A stretch of 64,000 bases of DNA from NCBI GenBank assembly GCA_964017185.1, contig OZ024871.1:27876488-27940487 (forward strand), written 5' to 3'. Position numbers and translations under genes: made by a program. This DNA comes from Rugalucina vietnamica. Taxonomy: Eukaryota > Mollusca > Bivalvia > Lucinida > Lucinidae. Below the pieces are notes generated by a model. It ran no database searches. It was not told the origin of the DNA and saw nothing but the letters and a program-made list of their open reading frames with translations. Each line of letters begins with the position of its first letter. Positions within the stretch are counted from its first letter, which is position 1. Shown piece by piece: positions 41,837-52,839 of the stretch.

Positions 41837-42056
41837 CCCATATTTGACGAATGGATTTTCCCATCGTTATCATTTGGGCGAGTCCACTTTAATTTTAAGG
41901 GCTTCAGAAGTGATTTTCAAATTTTATTCAATTTTTCGATGAAATTCCTCTAAGCAAACAGAATAGCCCCAGATGGGACGCCGCGTTCTGTGGCGTCACA
42001 TCTGGGGCTATTCTGTTTGCCTTTGTCCCACAATAGGGACGCCATGCTTAAATGAG
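41837..42056 (+). mobile_element. MITE family D copy 4 with TTAA duplication proven by empty paralogous site
   Basis: Flanked by TTAA at 41833-41836 and 42057-42060. The left duplicate has GTTTACATTAAGGAATAG at this point (TTAA 35640-35643), i.e. the empty site. The palindrome core is GACGCCGCGTTCTGTGGCGTC. Confidence 0.92.
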
Positions 42057-42125
42057 TTAAGGAATAGTTCCAAAAACTACATTAAACAAACACAGATAAG
42101 AATTCATCACGGTATCTTGACTTAT

Positions 42126-42570
42126 TTAACCCGTTAGTGACGAATGGACCCTCTAATCGTTATAATTTGGGGGGATTCTACTTTCATTTTTAGGGCACTT
42201 TTAAATTTTAGTCACTTCTTAGAAGATTTTTTTTCTAAGCAAACAGAATAGCCCCAGATGGGACGCCACATCTGGGACTGGTGCTTTTAAAAAAATTTGT
42301 GCTGTTGGCACCTTATGTATGTTTTCATATTTTTAGTTAAGTTTAGGTAACTGAGTGGCCACCTATTGGGAAAATAGCTGCTCATTCGGCTTACGATATG
42401 TTTTTATGGTATAAGTACTTGATTGTTAATTTAGTTTTTCCCATCTCAGTTTTTGGAGTGGGAATCTTTTTTCTGATTGCGCCTTTTCCTGATCTTTGCC
42501 TACTTGTACCTTTTTGCCTATGTTGGTTGCCTCTGTCCCACAAAAAGGATGCCAGGCTCATATCAGTAAA
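42126..42570 (+). mobile_element. MITE family D copy 5, split by family C
   Basis: TTAACCCGTTAGTGACGAATG on the left, TTGCCT...CCCACAAAAAGGATG on the right. A family C element (42296-42522) sits inside, after GGGACGCCACATCTGGG. Confidence 0.8.
42296..42522 (+). repeat. Repeat family C copy 2, nested in D5
   Basis: GTGCTGTTGGCACCTTATGT, GTTTAGGTAACTGAGTGGCC and CTGATCTTTGCCTACTTGTA blocks. The minus-strand copies at 44885 and 49478 match over the same length. Confidence 0.78.
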
Positions 42571-42731
42571 CATATTGTTTCTTCAAAAGGGGAGAGAAAA
42601 TAATCTTGAATTTTGTTTCCGTAAGGAAGATATCTTTATCAAAATGTCAGCTGATAAGATAAGTGATTGTATCAGGTCCCTCTTTAGCTCAACTGAGCCG
42701 CCAAATATGCGACAAAAATGACACCGACTAT

Positions 42732-42963
42732 GAGCTGCTGCATGAGAAAACCAACAATTTGGGATTTTGGACAGGTCCGACACAACCCGACTAATACAGC
42801 CTCAGAAGAAGGTTCAAGGCTTGAAATTTCAAATTTAAGAAGAGGGATTGTACTTTATGAATAGCGAAAACAAAGGCGCTAGTCAGCTTTGCAATCACTG
42901 CACAACTGACCTGCGCCTGTGTTTCACATATGCATATTGTTGATTTTCTTATGCGGTGACTCA
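42732..42963 (-). mobile_element. MITE family A copy, shared with left duplicate
   Basis: GAGCTGCTGCATGAGAAAAC to TTATGCGGTGACTCA. The core is imperfect (CAGCTTTGCAATCACTGCAC). Confidence 0.8.
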
Positions 42964-43620
42964 TATGTTATTGTATGGATTTAAGTCTTGATTTGATAAA
43001 ACTCAACAACACGTCACATTCTCAGAATCAAAATTGTGTACTACGCTTCAGGTCTCCTAAACATGGAATGACATTTCAAAGACATAACGGAAACAAGCAA
43101 TATAACACGGGAACAACCGATTTTCCATTTGCTCGGACGAATGAAAAAAAGTGCAATAAATGAATAATAAATTTATTTCTAAAGTTTATTTTTCTCTTGT
43201 AAATTATTGTGTAAAATTGCTCATTTCCATCATCAAAGATCAGAAAAAAAAAGTAAAAGCAAGCTGCTCACTCATTTTGCGATTTATTCTCTTTGCATTA
43301 GTACCTGGTGAGCATTTTAGTATTTCCCACCTCGGCTTTTATGGTGAGGCTTTGGTTCTGATTGCACCAAGTCCTGAGATTTGTTACTTCTACTTTTTCG
43401 AATGCGTCGTCAGTCTCATTGGTAACAATTGTTAGCCACATAGCTCTTACCACAAATGCTTATGTTTCGGTATATGCAATGCGCCAGCGACCTTCCGAAG
43501 TCTAATGGAGAAGAAAATGTAAAACATAAATGTCCGTGAATGAATGATAGGTTTGTGATATATCGAGCTGTAAGCTTTTTCAAATGGCTGAATAGGAACA
43601 ACATGAAGTGAAAGGTGTTT
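42964..43620. other. Duplicated non-coding segment upstream of the TLR pseudogene
   Basis: Matches 36231-37258 in order. No gene is seen. Confidence 0.5.
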
Positions 43621-44709
43621 ACTGTTAGCCGTTGATTTCCCTTTACATGTTACCTCACATGAACGCTACAGACCTAAGAAAAATTGAGGCCGTCAAGACA
43701 TCCCGACCACTACCTAAAACAGTAAACAAGTTGGCTTCTTTAAAAAGAAACCAATGAAAAGGTCAGCAGCCGTTTGTTATAAGACATATTCCCTTTTGCT
43801 CTAAATTTCAGTGTTGTTGATTCTCTGGTTCGTCATTAATTTCGATTCTCATACATTTCAGTTTCGTTTCCTATACATGAATGTCGTTTCTTGTAATGAA
43901 GCTTGACCAGTGTGTGTATCTGTTGCTCAAGGCAATGACAAAATTTTTTGATGTTATGGAATCAAAGCCGATACTAAAGGGAGCACGATTACAATCAATA
44001 TGTCGATTTGTAGAAAATCATTTTGCAGTGCAATCAATTTGTGACAGAATTCTGAATTTTGACCTGTGCCACACTACCAGAAACAGACCCATAGTGCGAT
44101 GTGATGGACTAAAAGTCAGCCATATAGAGTTTCTGTAGTTTCTGTACCCCTCGTCAGGGTATATACGATGTAATCCTAGATGCGCTATGATAAGCAGTCA
44201 CCACGACCGAGATTGCTTGCTAGATATTTACCGCTATTTGACGGGGAGTGTCAACAATTGATAAATTAAATTGATTGTGGTGAACTGTCTAGTCCCTATA
44301 GACGGGTTCACTAGTTTTTAGTAAGCGCTTTATGTGACAAAACGCGTAATTGAGGGAGAGCAGTCGATCATGGGTACAATTTTCTTCATATTCAAAGTAA
44401 ACACTGTGGAAAAGGTCCTGAGGGACCTTTTCCAATTAAGAGGTCCTAATGGTTCTAGGCTTGACGGGATACAAAAGAGAATTTATAAAAGGATTCCCAC
44501 TCAACGGCCAGCAAATCGGATACCTCTAAGGCAGATATAAAGGACAAACCATCAAACAAATCTTCACCTTCCTATGGGAAAACAGCTAACGTTTTTTGAA
44601 AAACTGAAGGATAAGTTTGCATAATCAACATATCTTGCTTATACCGACTACAGACTCCCTTTCAAGCTCTACACAGATGGATCAATGTAAGGTATTGGAA
44701 CTCTTCTTA
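43621..44709. other. Insertion in the right copy only
   Basis: No counterpart in the left copy. An 85-codon frame at 43881-44138 (contains ARLQSICRFVENHFAVQSIC) has no recognisable family and no splice context. A hairpin AAAAGGTCCTGAGGGACCTTTT lies near 44413 (GAAAAGGTCC with GGACCTTTTC arms). Confidence 0.35.
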
Positions 44710-44880
44710 CAATCTGCAGGCGCAGATCATCGCCTTTGTGTTCGCTACAGGTATATTACAATCCATCTTCTTTAATCCGAAATTTTAAGCTCCTAGTCTG
44801 CTTTTTTACTGCAAAGTCGCTGTCTGGTTTGTGTTGGACCTGTTCCGAAACCCAAAATGTTTTTCTCATGCCAAGGCTCA
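44710..44880 (+). mobile_element. MITE family A fragment
   Basis: Starts inside the palindrome (GGCGCAGATCATCGCC) and ends GTTTTTCTCATGCCAAGGCTC. Confidence 0.75.
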
Positions 44881-44884
44881 TTTC

Positions 44885-45112
44885 TAAAAAAGGTACAAGT
44901 AGGCAAAGATCAGGAAAAGGCACAATTAGAAAAAGATTCCCACTCCAAAAACCGAGGCGGGGAAAAAACCAAACTAACAATAAGGTACTAAGACCATGAA
45001 AACATTTAATAAGCCGAATGAGCAGCTTTTTCCCAATAGGTGGCCACTCAGTTACCTAAACTTGACTAAAATATGATAACATACATAAGGCGCCAACAGC
45101 ACAAAAAATTAA
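44885..45112 (-). repeat. Repeat family C copy 3
   Basis: AGGTACAAGTAGGCAAAGAT, CCAATAGGTGGCCACTCAGT and ATAAGGCGCCAACAGCAC: the reverse complement of copy 2. Confidence 0.8.
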
Positions 45113-45427
45113 ACACCAAGACGTTTTGAATTTGTCTTATTTTATCTCAGTTGTAAAATAAATGGTATGAGGTTAAATGTCAGACAGACACGCACATACT
45201 TGATCTTCAAATAACTGCTCCCTTTAAAGATTTACAATGGCTCTCAGGACAGCGCAGAAGAAAAAATACAAATGATATCAAATTAGCTTCCGTGTTTGCG
45301 GTCCATTGCTTTTCGGGGGAAGTTTTGCAGTGCATCCACATTCGAAACTTGCCGAAATGGAACAGTTTCCTTCCAAAAGAATGTTTGTAAACGAGACCTT
45401 ATGAGCTAATGTGGGACCTTCTTCTGC

Positions 45428-45478
45428 CCATAAATATATTCGCTAATCGGACAAACGACGGACAGTCAAGTTTTCTTG
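45428..45478 (+). promoter_or_regulatory. Promoter and 5'UTR exon of the TLR pseudogene
   Basis: CCATAAATATATTCGCTAAT, ACAAACGACGGACAGTCAAG and the donor TTCTTG|GTAAGT, as in the left copy, so transcription may persist. Confidence 0.5.
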
Positions 45479-45654
45479 GTAAGTGGTTTTGCTATTATTA
45501 CTTAATATGGCTAAAGAATCTCCGATTTCAAAATCTGAAACGTGTATGTAGAAATTTCCACAAAAACTAATTGTTATATTATGTAAAAGGCTTTCTAGAC
45601 TTCTCTTCCCGATTGTAGAGTCCATGTATTCCGGTACATAAAGATAACATGTCA

Positions 45655-46007
45655 ATTTTATGTATATCCCCTCATACCCCACTTTCGTATAGAAAAAAAA
45701 CTCATGTTTACAGGGGTATACCTATTTTCCTATTTTTGCTCCAAAACATAGGTTGTGGGTACTCGTTAGAACCCGCATCCTCGAGTGATTTTCAAGTCAC
45801 TCAAATATATTAGGTATTCGCCTCAAAAATGTAAATACTGTGATGGGATAGCCTCCCTTTGTAGAATATGTTGATGCAACGTGAACCCACAATCAATGTT
45901 TTGAGAAAAAAAAACAGAAAACTATCAGTATGTTTCAAGTTATTTTTTTTTTTAATTTTTACAGCTTAGGAAAAATCAGTATACTACATGGGCGTGTTTT
46001 CATAATG
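45655..46007. mobile_element. MITE family B copy in the 5'UTR intron, with extra internal sequence
   Basis: ATATCCCCTCATACCCCACT to CATGGGCGTGTTTTCATAAT. The core is damaged after GTTAGAACCCGC, where about 130 bp of other sequence sits. Confidence 0.72.
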
Positions 46008-46198
46008 TAGCAAACAAATTCCCAACCTATACCCAAGTCTTCTGTACTCAACCACTTGGCCACCGAGCTCACCATGAACACCAAAGGAAACATCTAGTGT
46101 GATAAAACTAGAGCCGCTCTTGATGCATTTGTTTTTCTAACATCCGAATAAATTATGCTTCCTTATGGTTTGAATTCTTTCAGGAAAGTTTCAATACG

Positions 46199-48739
46199 AT
46201 GGCTACTTTTCAAGCTATGTTCTTGGTCGCCTTCTTGCGATTTGCGTTTTCTGCTGATACACCATGTACACCTGAAGGATTGGAAACATGCAAGTGTTCT
46301 GAGCTCCCGGATGCAACAGTGTTTGTCAATTGCAAAAGAGGTCACGTGGACATAAAGGATGCGTGCAAAATTTGCAGCAACATTCAGAACGTCACAAAAA
46401 TGGATATTGGTTTCAATAACCTATCTGACATTCCAGAAGATTGTTTCATCCATTGTCAGAATGTGACAGCCTTGTCATTGGAGTCGAATGGAATAAAGTC
46501 ACTGAGACAGAATACATTCTCCAACATGATTCAACTACGGCATCTGAATCTTGACACGAATTCTTTGATAAATGGGGGCAACCTATCTACACCCGAAGCG
46601 TTCAATACCCTGACAAATCTATATTCACTGAGCTTGAAAGGAAACGTCGGGAAAAGCGTCGATGATAGAAAGACACATGAGTATCTTGCAAATATCAACA
46701 ACGAAGCATTCACGTCGCTTAAGAAATTTTTGCTAGACGGTCTACCGCTTGGTTTCTTCGATCAAAATTTTCAAAATTACAAGAATTTAACTATCATAGA
46801 TTTTTCATGGATGGATGGGTCGTACTGTAACATGATCAACCTGACAAACAGCAGCTTCCAAAACGTTTTTTACGTGACTCATCTGAGTCTATCAAAATGC
46901 CAAATTTCAAACATCGATGCCGGGACCTTTGCAACGGTGCCATGGCTTCGTCATTTGAATCTGTCTCACAATATGGAACTCGGTTTTTGTGACACTTAAA
47001 GACGTTTCCTATGGTTTACAGAACACTTCAATCGAAGTTCTCGACTACTCAAAAGTTAACGAAACGTTTGGAACTTCAAAAGAGCTAAAGGGGTGTGATT
47101 TATGGTATCTTAATAATACCAACGTGAAAGAACTTCACATGAACAGTAACAGAATGGCGAGCATTGAGGTTAATGGGTTGCATCTAATGCAAAGATCGTT
47201 GGAAGTGTTTAGGGCGGAAAGTAATTATTGGGAATATGGTCCTTATTTATTTCAGACAGGTTGCGTAAACAATTTGAAAATTATCGAAGCAAGTAAAAAG
47301 CTATTCGTACCTTTAATGAGGAACTACAGGTTAAAGAGAAATACAATACCCTATACGAAGCTGATGCTTGTCAAATTCCACCAAAAAGCCAAAGAGAAAA
47401 TTGTCCGTTTCTTGTTGACCAAAAACTAAACCCGGTTGTCCGTATCTTTAAACAAGATAACTATGCGAATGTCGAATTTGTATTTTAAACTCCCCGATGG
47501 CAATTTCGTTTTAAAGTTTAACAATAGTATAGAGTACATAGATTTTTCAAGTAATATCTTTTATCAGTGGAGAGGAAAAATTTTTGAATTTCGCAGACTT
47601 AAGCTTAAATACCTTGACCTTTCCGATAACTTCTGCTCACTTGTGAAGCCATATTTCTTTATGAATGCGCCATACATCAAAACACTGAATATAAGCAGGA
47701 ATAACTTAGGTCTAATCTTGGCTAGGGACAAAAATGGCGAAATATCCCAACCTTTAAGACAACTGAAAAATCTTAATATTGCCCGCAACGATGTAGAAAA
47801 ACTTCCCAAACATGTATTCAAGTATCTTAATCACTTAGAGACACTGAACATTTCCTTTAATCGGATTCAAAAGATTGAATTTGAATTTGCACACATGAAA
47901 AAGTTGACTTATTTGGATGTTCAGGAGAACAAACTTTATTCATTACCAATTGCTCTTCTAGAACATATGGATACGTACTCAAAGAAGAAGTCGAAAAATG
48001 TGACAATTGATATAAGCAAGAATTTGATTCATTTGTCATGCAAGTATCTACCATTTCTCGGCTGGATGGATGATCATACCCAATACTTCAAGAACATACA
48101 GTCATAACAGTTTCACAAAAAGGACGGCACAATAGTTTCATTTGAAGAATTTCACCCGGAGCTTGAAAAACTGCAGAAAAACTGTCAATCATACATTCCG
48201 GTCTACATCGTAGCAGCTATTTCGTTCACAGCTTTTGTTGCTTTACTGTGTGGAGGCTTCGCGTACAGATTTCGATGGCGAATTCGATACCTTTATTACC
48301 TAGCTAAAGCAAAGTATACGGGTTATGCACCTATTCATGATGGTTAGAAATCTAGAAGACGAGCATGGCTTACGACTGTGCTTTCACGAAAGAGACTTCA
48401 CTCCAGGGCGATACATTGCAGAAAACATCATACAGGCCATTATGAACAGCAGAAGGACAATTATACTTCTGTCGAAGAATTTCCTGAAGAGCAAATGGTG
48501 CCGATATGAGTTCAATATGGCGCGAATTGAAGGTCGGCGGGAGCGTTCTGTTCGTGATCATGTATGAGGGAGTTGATATGACAGAGCTGAGTCATGAAAT
48601 GCTCGAATGTCTTGAAACTGAGAGTTTCCTAAACTACCAAAATGACGAAACCGAGTCGCATTACTTTTGGCAGACATTGAAACAGTCTCTCCCTACAAAG
48701 GAGTCAGTGACGACCGTGAAAAGGGAACTCACAAGCTAA
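46199..48739 (+). pseudogene. Toll-like receptor pseudogene, paralogue of 38411-41026
   Basis: Very similar to the intact gene from ATG to end. Seen against it: one extra T near 46987 shifts frame after about 262 codons; a ~13-bp loss near 47315; an ~11-bp loss near 47430; a TAA at 48106 replacing a Tyr codon just after the last repeats; a ~77-bp loss near 48338 that removes YDAFVSYANEDGDF (TIR box 1); and a ~14-bp loss near 48538. Two in-frame 3-bp gains also occur. The first frame could still give a secreted ~266-residue N-terminal LRR fragment, but a full receptor is impossible. The promoter and 5'UTR intron remain. Confidence 0.93.
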
Positions 48740-49477
48740 AAGAAGTTAAATAAGGGAAAAAACAAGTACTATTTGCATACAACGATGTTCATGATTATCT
48801 GTGGCTGTTTGACTGTTTACATTTCATGTTTTTTTAGAAATATGTTTATATTAAGCAATCCTGCTCTTTACAATTTTCTTTGTCTACAACCTTCATTTTG
48901 TGTATTTCTTTAAAAACAAAAAGGGGATTCTTTGTATATAATGCTGTAAATGATACGTGTTATGGTAATGTTTTAAGATTGAAATTAGATCACAAACTTC
49001 CTGATGAGTTGTTGCCAGAGAAATGAGTAAGACAATGCGATACATTATGTCCTTAATCTTTTAAGATTTTCATAATGCTTCCATTGGTATTTTGATAAAG
49101 TATGTAATGGTGCGTTAAAGAATTACTGTCTATGCACTATCTTCCAGAAACTGCATTTTACAAAATCTCATTTTTCTGAAAGACCTCAAGAAAAATATGA
49201 CCGAGTCACCATTAAGCATTCCAAAAGTCTTTAATTGTGTCACAAAAAATTAAAGATCGGTTGATAAGAAAAAAATTATGCCAGAAAATATATTTGAATA
49301 AGTCTTTTTCCATTGTTAAAATACCAGCAAGAGAAGTAACTATTTTTCCCGGAAAAACTCTAAATTGATTATTTTTCATTAAAATGCACCAAATCAAAAC
49401 AAAATTATATCGTATGCATAGCTGAGCACCAAACTCTTCAAATAATTCCACAGATTTTCTTGATTTTCAGTTTTAAA

Positions 49478-49690
49478 AAGGTACAAGTACAATGATCAGG
49501 AAGACTCAATAAGAAAGAAATTCCCTCTCCAAAAACCTAGGTGGGAAAAAAACTAAATTGACAATTAGGTACTAAGTCATACCGTAAGTCGAGTGAGCAG
49601 CTATTTCCCAATAGGCGGTCACTCAGTTACCCGAACTTAACATATCTTCTGAAAACGTACATAAGGTTCAAACAACACAAAAATTCTTCT
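49478..49690 (-). repeat. Repeat family C copy 4, inside F2
   Basis: AAGGTACAAGTACAATGATC, CCCAATAGGCGGTCACTCAG and ACATAAGGTTCAAACAACAC. Confidence 0.75.
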
Positions 49691-49785
49691 CCAAAACATA
49701 AAACAAAAAGAACCACAACAGAAGTATCGCCTTGGAACGATCAGTAATATAAAATTACTGAGGGCTTAAATCGATTTTACAGGGC

Positions 49786-50272
49786 CCTAACCTCATCTTC
49801 TGCAGTGGTTCACAACATTTAGCCTCGTGGCGATTCTCTAACTAGTCAATGAAACATCAAGGACAAACAAATTAATTATGATAACCACTCTGATGAATCA
49901 AAAACGAGGACTAACAGATTCAGTAAGCTGCCCGACGATGGTGATCCCTGGGCGCCGAATAACTTACTGAAATCCGGAGCAAAGGAAAAACACCAGTTGA
50001 ACCCCGGCGAACCACGCAACAGAGAAGGAGCTCCGGCCCCAACGAACTAAAATGAATAACTTTATGTCGGGACCATCATAAAGTCTAACGCTCGACCCAC
50101 CAGCGTGCAAGTAAACAAAGCAGCATAGTTATCAACCATGATTTGGGTTAAAAACTAAGCATGCAGACTGTCACATAACATTTAAGTTATAACCTATACG
50201 TCTATAACGTGTTAATGATTTTTTCTGAACTGAAAAAAAAATCATTCTTTCCTATAAGTTTCTTAAATTTGT
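49786..50272. repeat. Dispersed repeat family E, copy 1
   Basis: CTGCAGTGGTTCACAACATT through CCAGTTGAACCCCGGCGAAC and TTTATGTCGGGACCATCATA to TTTCTTAAATTTG. Copy 2 is at 51597-52055. No protein is recognised; class unknown. Confidence 0.75.
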
Positions 50273-50809
50273 AAACCAACATCAAATTTGGAAATCAATT
50301 CATAGTGTCTCTGCGATACAATTTAGAAAATATTAGTTTTCGAAGTTATGATACCGATAGCCCTGCTGGATAAGTTTGTATGTTAAAAATTTATTTCGCC
50401 CAGACTCTTAGCAAACCTAATAAGTTGCGAAATGTATACACCATAAAAAGCACGGCGTGGAACGTCACCATCCAAAAACGGAAAATTTACTGTATCAAAA
50501 TCAAAGTAATCGCGTTTATCATAAATTTTAGAAGAAACAAATCAATATGTAAATCTAAAAAGGGGGCTTGCTTCGGTATCTGTGATGTTGGCTTTATTCA
50601 ACTGTAGTTCAGGTCTAAGGTGATTCAATTTGATTGACCATGCCTTCAAAATAAGGATTGTCAATGTTCAAAAGGTCATCGGGGTACCTAGAAGTCGATT
50701 TAAAAGCCTATATAACATCAGCTTGATTGACATGGTTAAGAGAATCCGTGAGCAGTATAAAAATAAATCAGCGACGAGAGGGGCGCAATTTGTACCCATC
50801 AGAATTAAG
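50273..50809. other. Unassigned sequence within F2
   Basis: Short frames only. Not matched elsewhere in the window. Confidence 0.35.
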
Positions 50810-51019
50810 TTGTTTGGATTACCTCCCTTGCACATGCAAAAGGCCTATCGAAAATAATTTTTGGGCATAATTATTTTATTTGAACCAATTTTCAAAATTT
50901 TTGCAGCCCTTTTTATGACATTTGGGCTGAAAAATTACATGGTCATATTTTTCTCATGTTGTTTAAGAAAAGTGAGATTTTGAAAAAGGCAGTTTCTGAA
51001 AGATGGTGCACAGACAGTA

Positions 51020-51170
51020 GGTGTTTGATGTATGCTGATGATGTCATTGTCATTTCTGGGAGTAAGAAAGGACTGCAGAATTGTTTGAGTATACTGTTAG
51101 CTTCAACGTGCATTTTATGGTGTTGAGATATCAATATAGACAAAACAAAGGTACATGTAATATTTTGTAG
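51020..51170 (+). mobile_element. LINE reverse transcriptase scrap in the TLR 3' flank (right)
   Basis: LMYADDVIVISGSKKGLQNC then INIDKTKV. It retains YADD and is paralogous to 41417-41560. Confidence 0.75.
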
Positions 51171-51195
51171 TGGTACGATTCTAAACTTAAGTCCA

Positions 51196-51596
51196 ATTCG
51201 CATGCGCAAAAAATACACAGGTGTAAATATACTCCGGTGTGTAAATATACTCCGGTGTGCAAATCAACCTGTGAGTAAATTTAAAATTGCGTTCGCGTGG
51301 GTTTTATCACCAAGAGTATTTTTGTATGTAAATAAATCATTTCTGGATTAAAACCTGTTCATTTAAGTTTTCTGTATTTGCAAAACAAGGAGAGGCTGCT
51401 TCAAGGTGTTCTTGTAGAATTTTTGCAGCACAAGAGAATCATGTAATGGTCAAGCTCAACCTTAGCAGTTATACAGTTCCGTATTATCGTCCTTTCACAA
51501 GGAATTACTGTTAAAATGCCGCAAGAATCCTCACCAAGAATGATGAAGAAATAGTATGGCTGTTTGCACTCCATATGATTTTGAATGGCTTCTGCA
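51196..51596. other. Spacer with a short duplication
   Basis: GTGTAAATATACTCCG occurs twice near 51222-51255. No gene is seen. Confidence 0.4.
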
Positions 51597-52055
51597 GTGG
51601 TTCACAACATTTAGATAGTAGTTCAGTCCTCGCGGTGAATCTCTAACTAGTCAATAAATCATCATGGACAAACAAATAAATCATGATAATCACCATGATG
51701 AATCAAAAACGACGACTCGCAGACCGACGATGGAGATCCCCGGGCGCCAAATAACTCTGGGGCAAAAGAAAAAAAAAACACCAGTTGAACCCCGGTGGGC
51801 CAAGCCACAGACAAGAAGTTCCGGCCCCAACCAACTAAAATGAATAGCTTTATGTCGGGGCCATCATAGAGTCTGACGCCCGACCCACCGGCGTGCAATT
51901 AAAGAAGGCAGCATAGGTATCAACCATGATTTGGTTAAAAACTAAGCATGTAGACTGTCGCATAACATTTAAGTTATATCCTATACGTCTGTAACGTGTT
52001 ATGATTTTTCTGAATTGAAAAGAAAAATCATTCCTTCCTATATGTTTCTTAAATT
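51597..52055. repeat. Dispersed repeat family E, copy 2
   Basis: CTGCAGTGGTTCACAACATT to TTTCTTAAATTTG, parallel to copy 1 with small indels. Directly after it stands GAGTATACTGTAAGCTTCAA, also found in the LINE scrap near 41483. Confidence 0.75.
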
Positions 52056-52594
52056 TGAGTATACTGTAAGCTTCAAACATATCTGGACATGAGAAATATG
52101 CCTCGAAAGGCACTAAAAGTATTTTCGGAGACCCTTACTGACCTGTTTGCACATATTTGATGACACTAAAAACTATTGTGAAGTTTGTGGGGCATATTTT
52201 CCCTCAAAAGCTGCAAAAAGAAGAGAGACTGGTTTTATAAAATTACAAAAAAAAAGTTTCAATAACTTTCGAAAAGTTGACTCTGAAATATTACAACCTT
52301 GTACTTCGGATGCATAAAAATAACTACACATCTGTTTATGCTGTTTTTGGTAGAACAAGACGTCGTAATCATCCTCGTATAGAGTACGTGTACATTTTCT
52401 ACATCAAACAGTACAACTGTATAAACTCCTCAGTCAACAAATTTTCAGTCATGTTGAGGCCTGTCTGTCGCTTCCTGGTTACTTGTACTATATATAGTGC
52501 AGAGACGCTTAATGGTTTGCTATATAGGACACTGCTCATCCGACGGAGTAAGCTTTAAACCGCCCAAACATCTCGTACCGGAGTTCGACACTTA
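52056..52594. other. Spacer with a degraded SINE
   Basis: A possible minus-strand Arg-type SINE lies near 52424-52560 (CTCAGTCAACAAATTTTCAG; GTACCGGAGTTCGACA). Nothing else is recognised. Confidence 0.35.
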
Positions 52595-52839
52595 CATATA
52601 TGACGAATGGATTATCCCATCTTTATCAATTGAGTGAGTCCACTTTCATTTTTGGGGACATCATGTGTGATTTTATATTTTTATTCACTTTTTCAATGAA
52701 TTTCCTTTAAACAAACAGAATAACCCCAGATGGGACGCCGCGTTCAGCGGCGTGAACGCGGCGTCACATCTGGGGCTATTCTGTTTGCCTATGTCCCATA
52801 AAAGACTCATAAAAGGGACGCCAGGCTTAAACGAGTTAA
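52595..52839 (+). mobile_element. MITE family D copy 6
   Basis: ATGACGAATGGATTATCCCA to CAGGCTTAAACGAGTTAA. The palindrome core is duplicated (CGCGTTCAGCGGCGTGAACG). Confidence 0.85.

Larger units (their letters stand above)
49126..51017. mobile_element. MITE family F copy 2, split by other repeats
   Basis: The left part (49126-49476) and right part (50810-51017) together match 17427-18177. Ends CTGTCTATGCACTATCTTCC and AAGATGGTGCACAGACAG. TA flanks both ends; the left TLR copy has the uninterrupted site AAAGAATTAGTTGTTTGATG at 41409-41428. The interior 49477-50809 is later insertions. Confidence 0.88.
41730..51195 (+). repeat. Right copy of the tandem TLR duplication
   Basis: It begins about 140 bp after the left copy ends. 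Order and orientation equal the left copy. It is inflated by insertions absent from the left: D4, D5 with C2 inside, material at 43620-45112, and F2 with C4 and E1 inside. Confidence 0.88.

Noticed and set aside
43881-44138. 85-codon frame in the right duplicate
   Set aside because: No recognised family, no splice context and no counterpart in the left copy. Kept only as part of a spacer entry.
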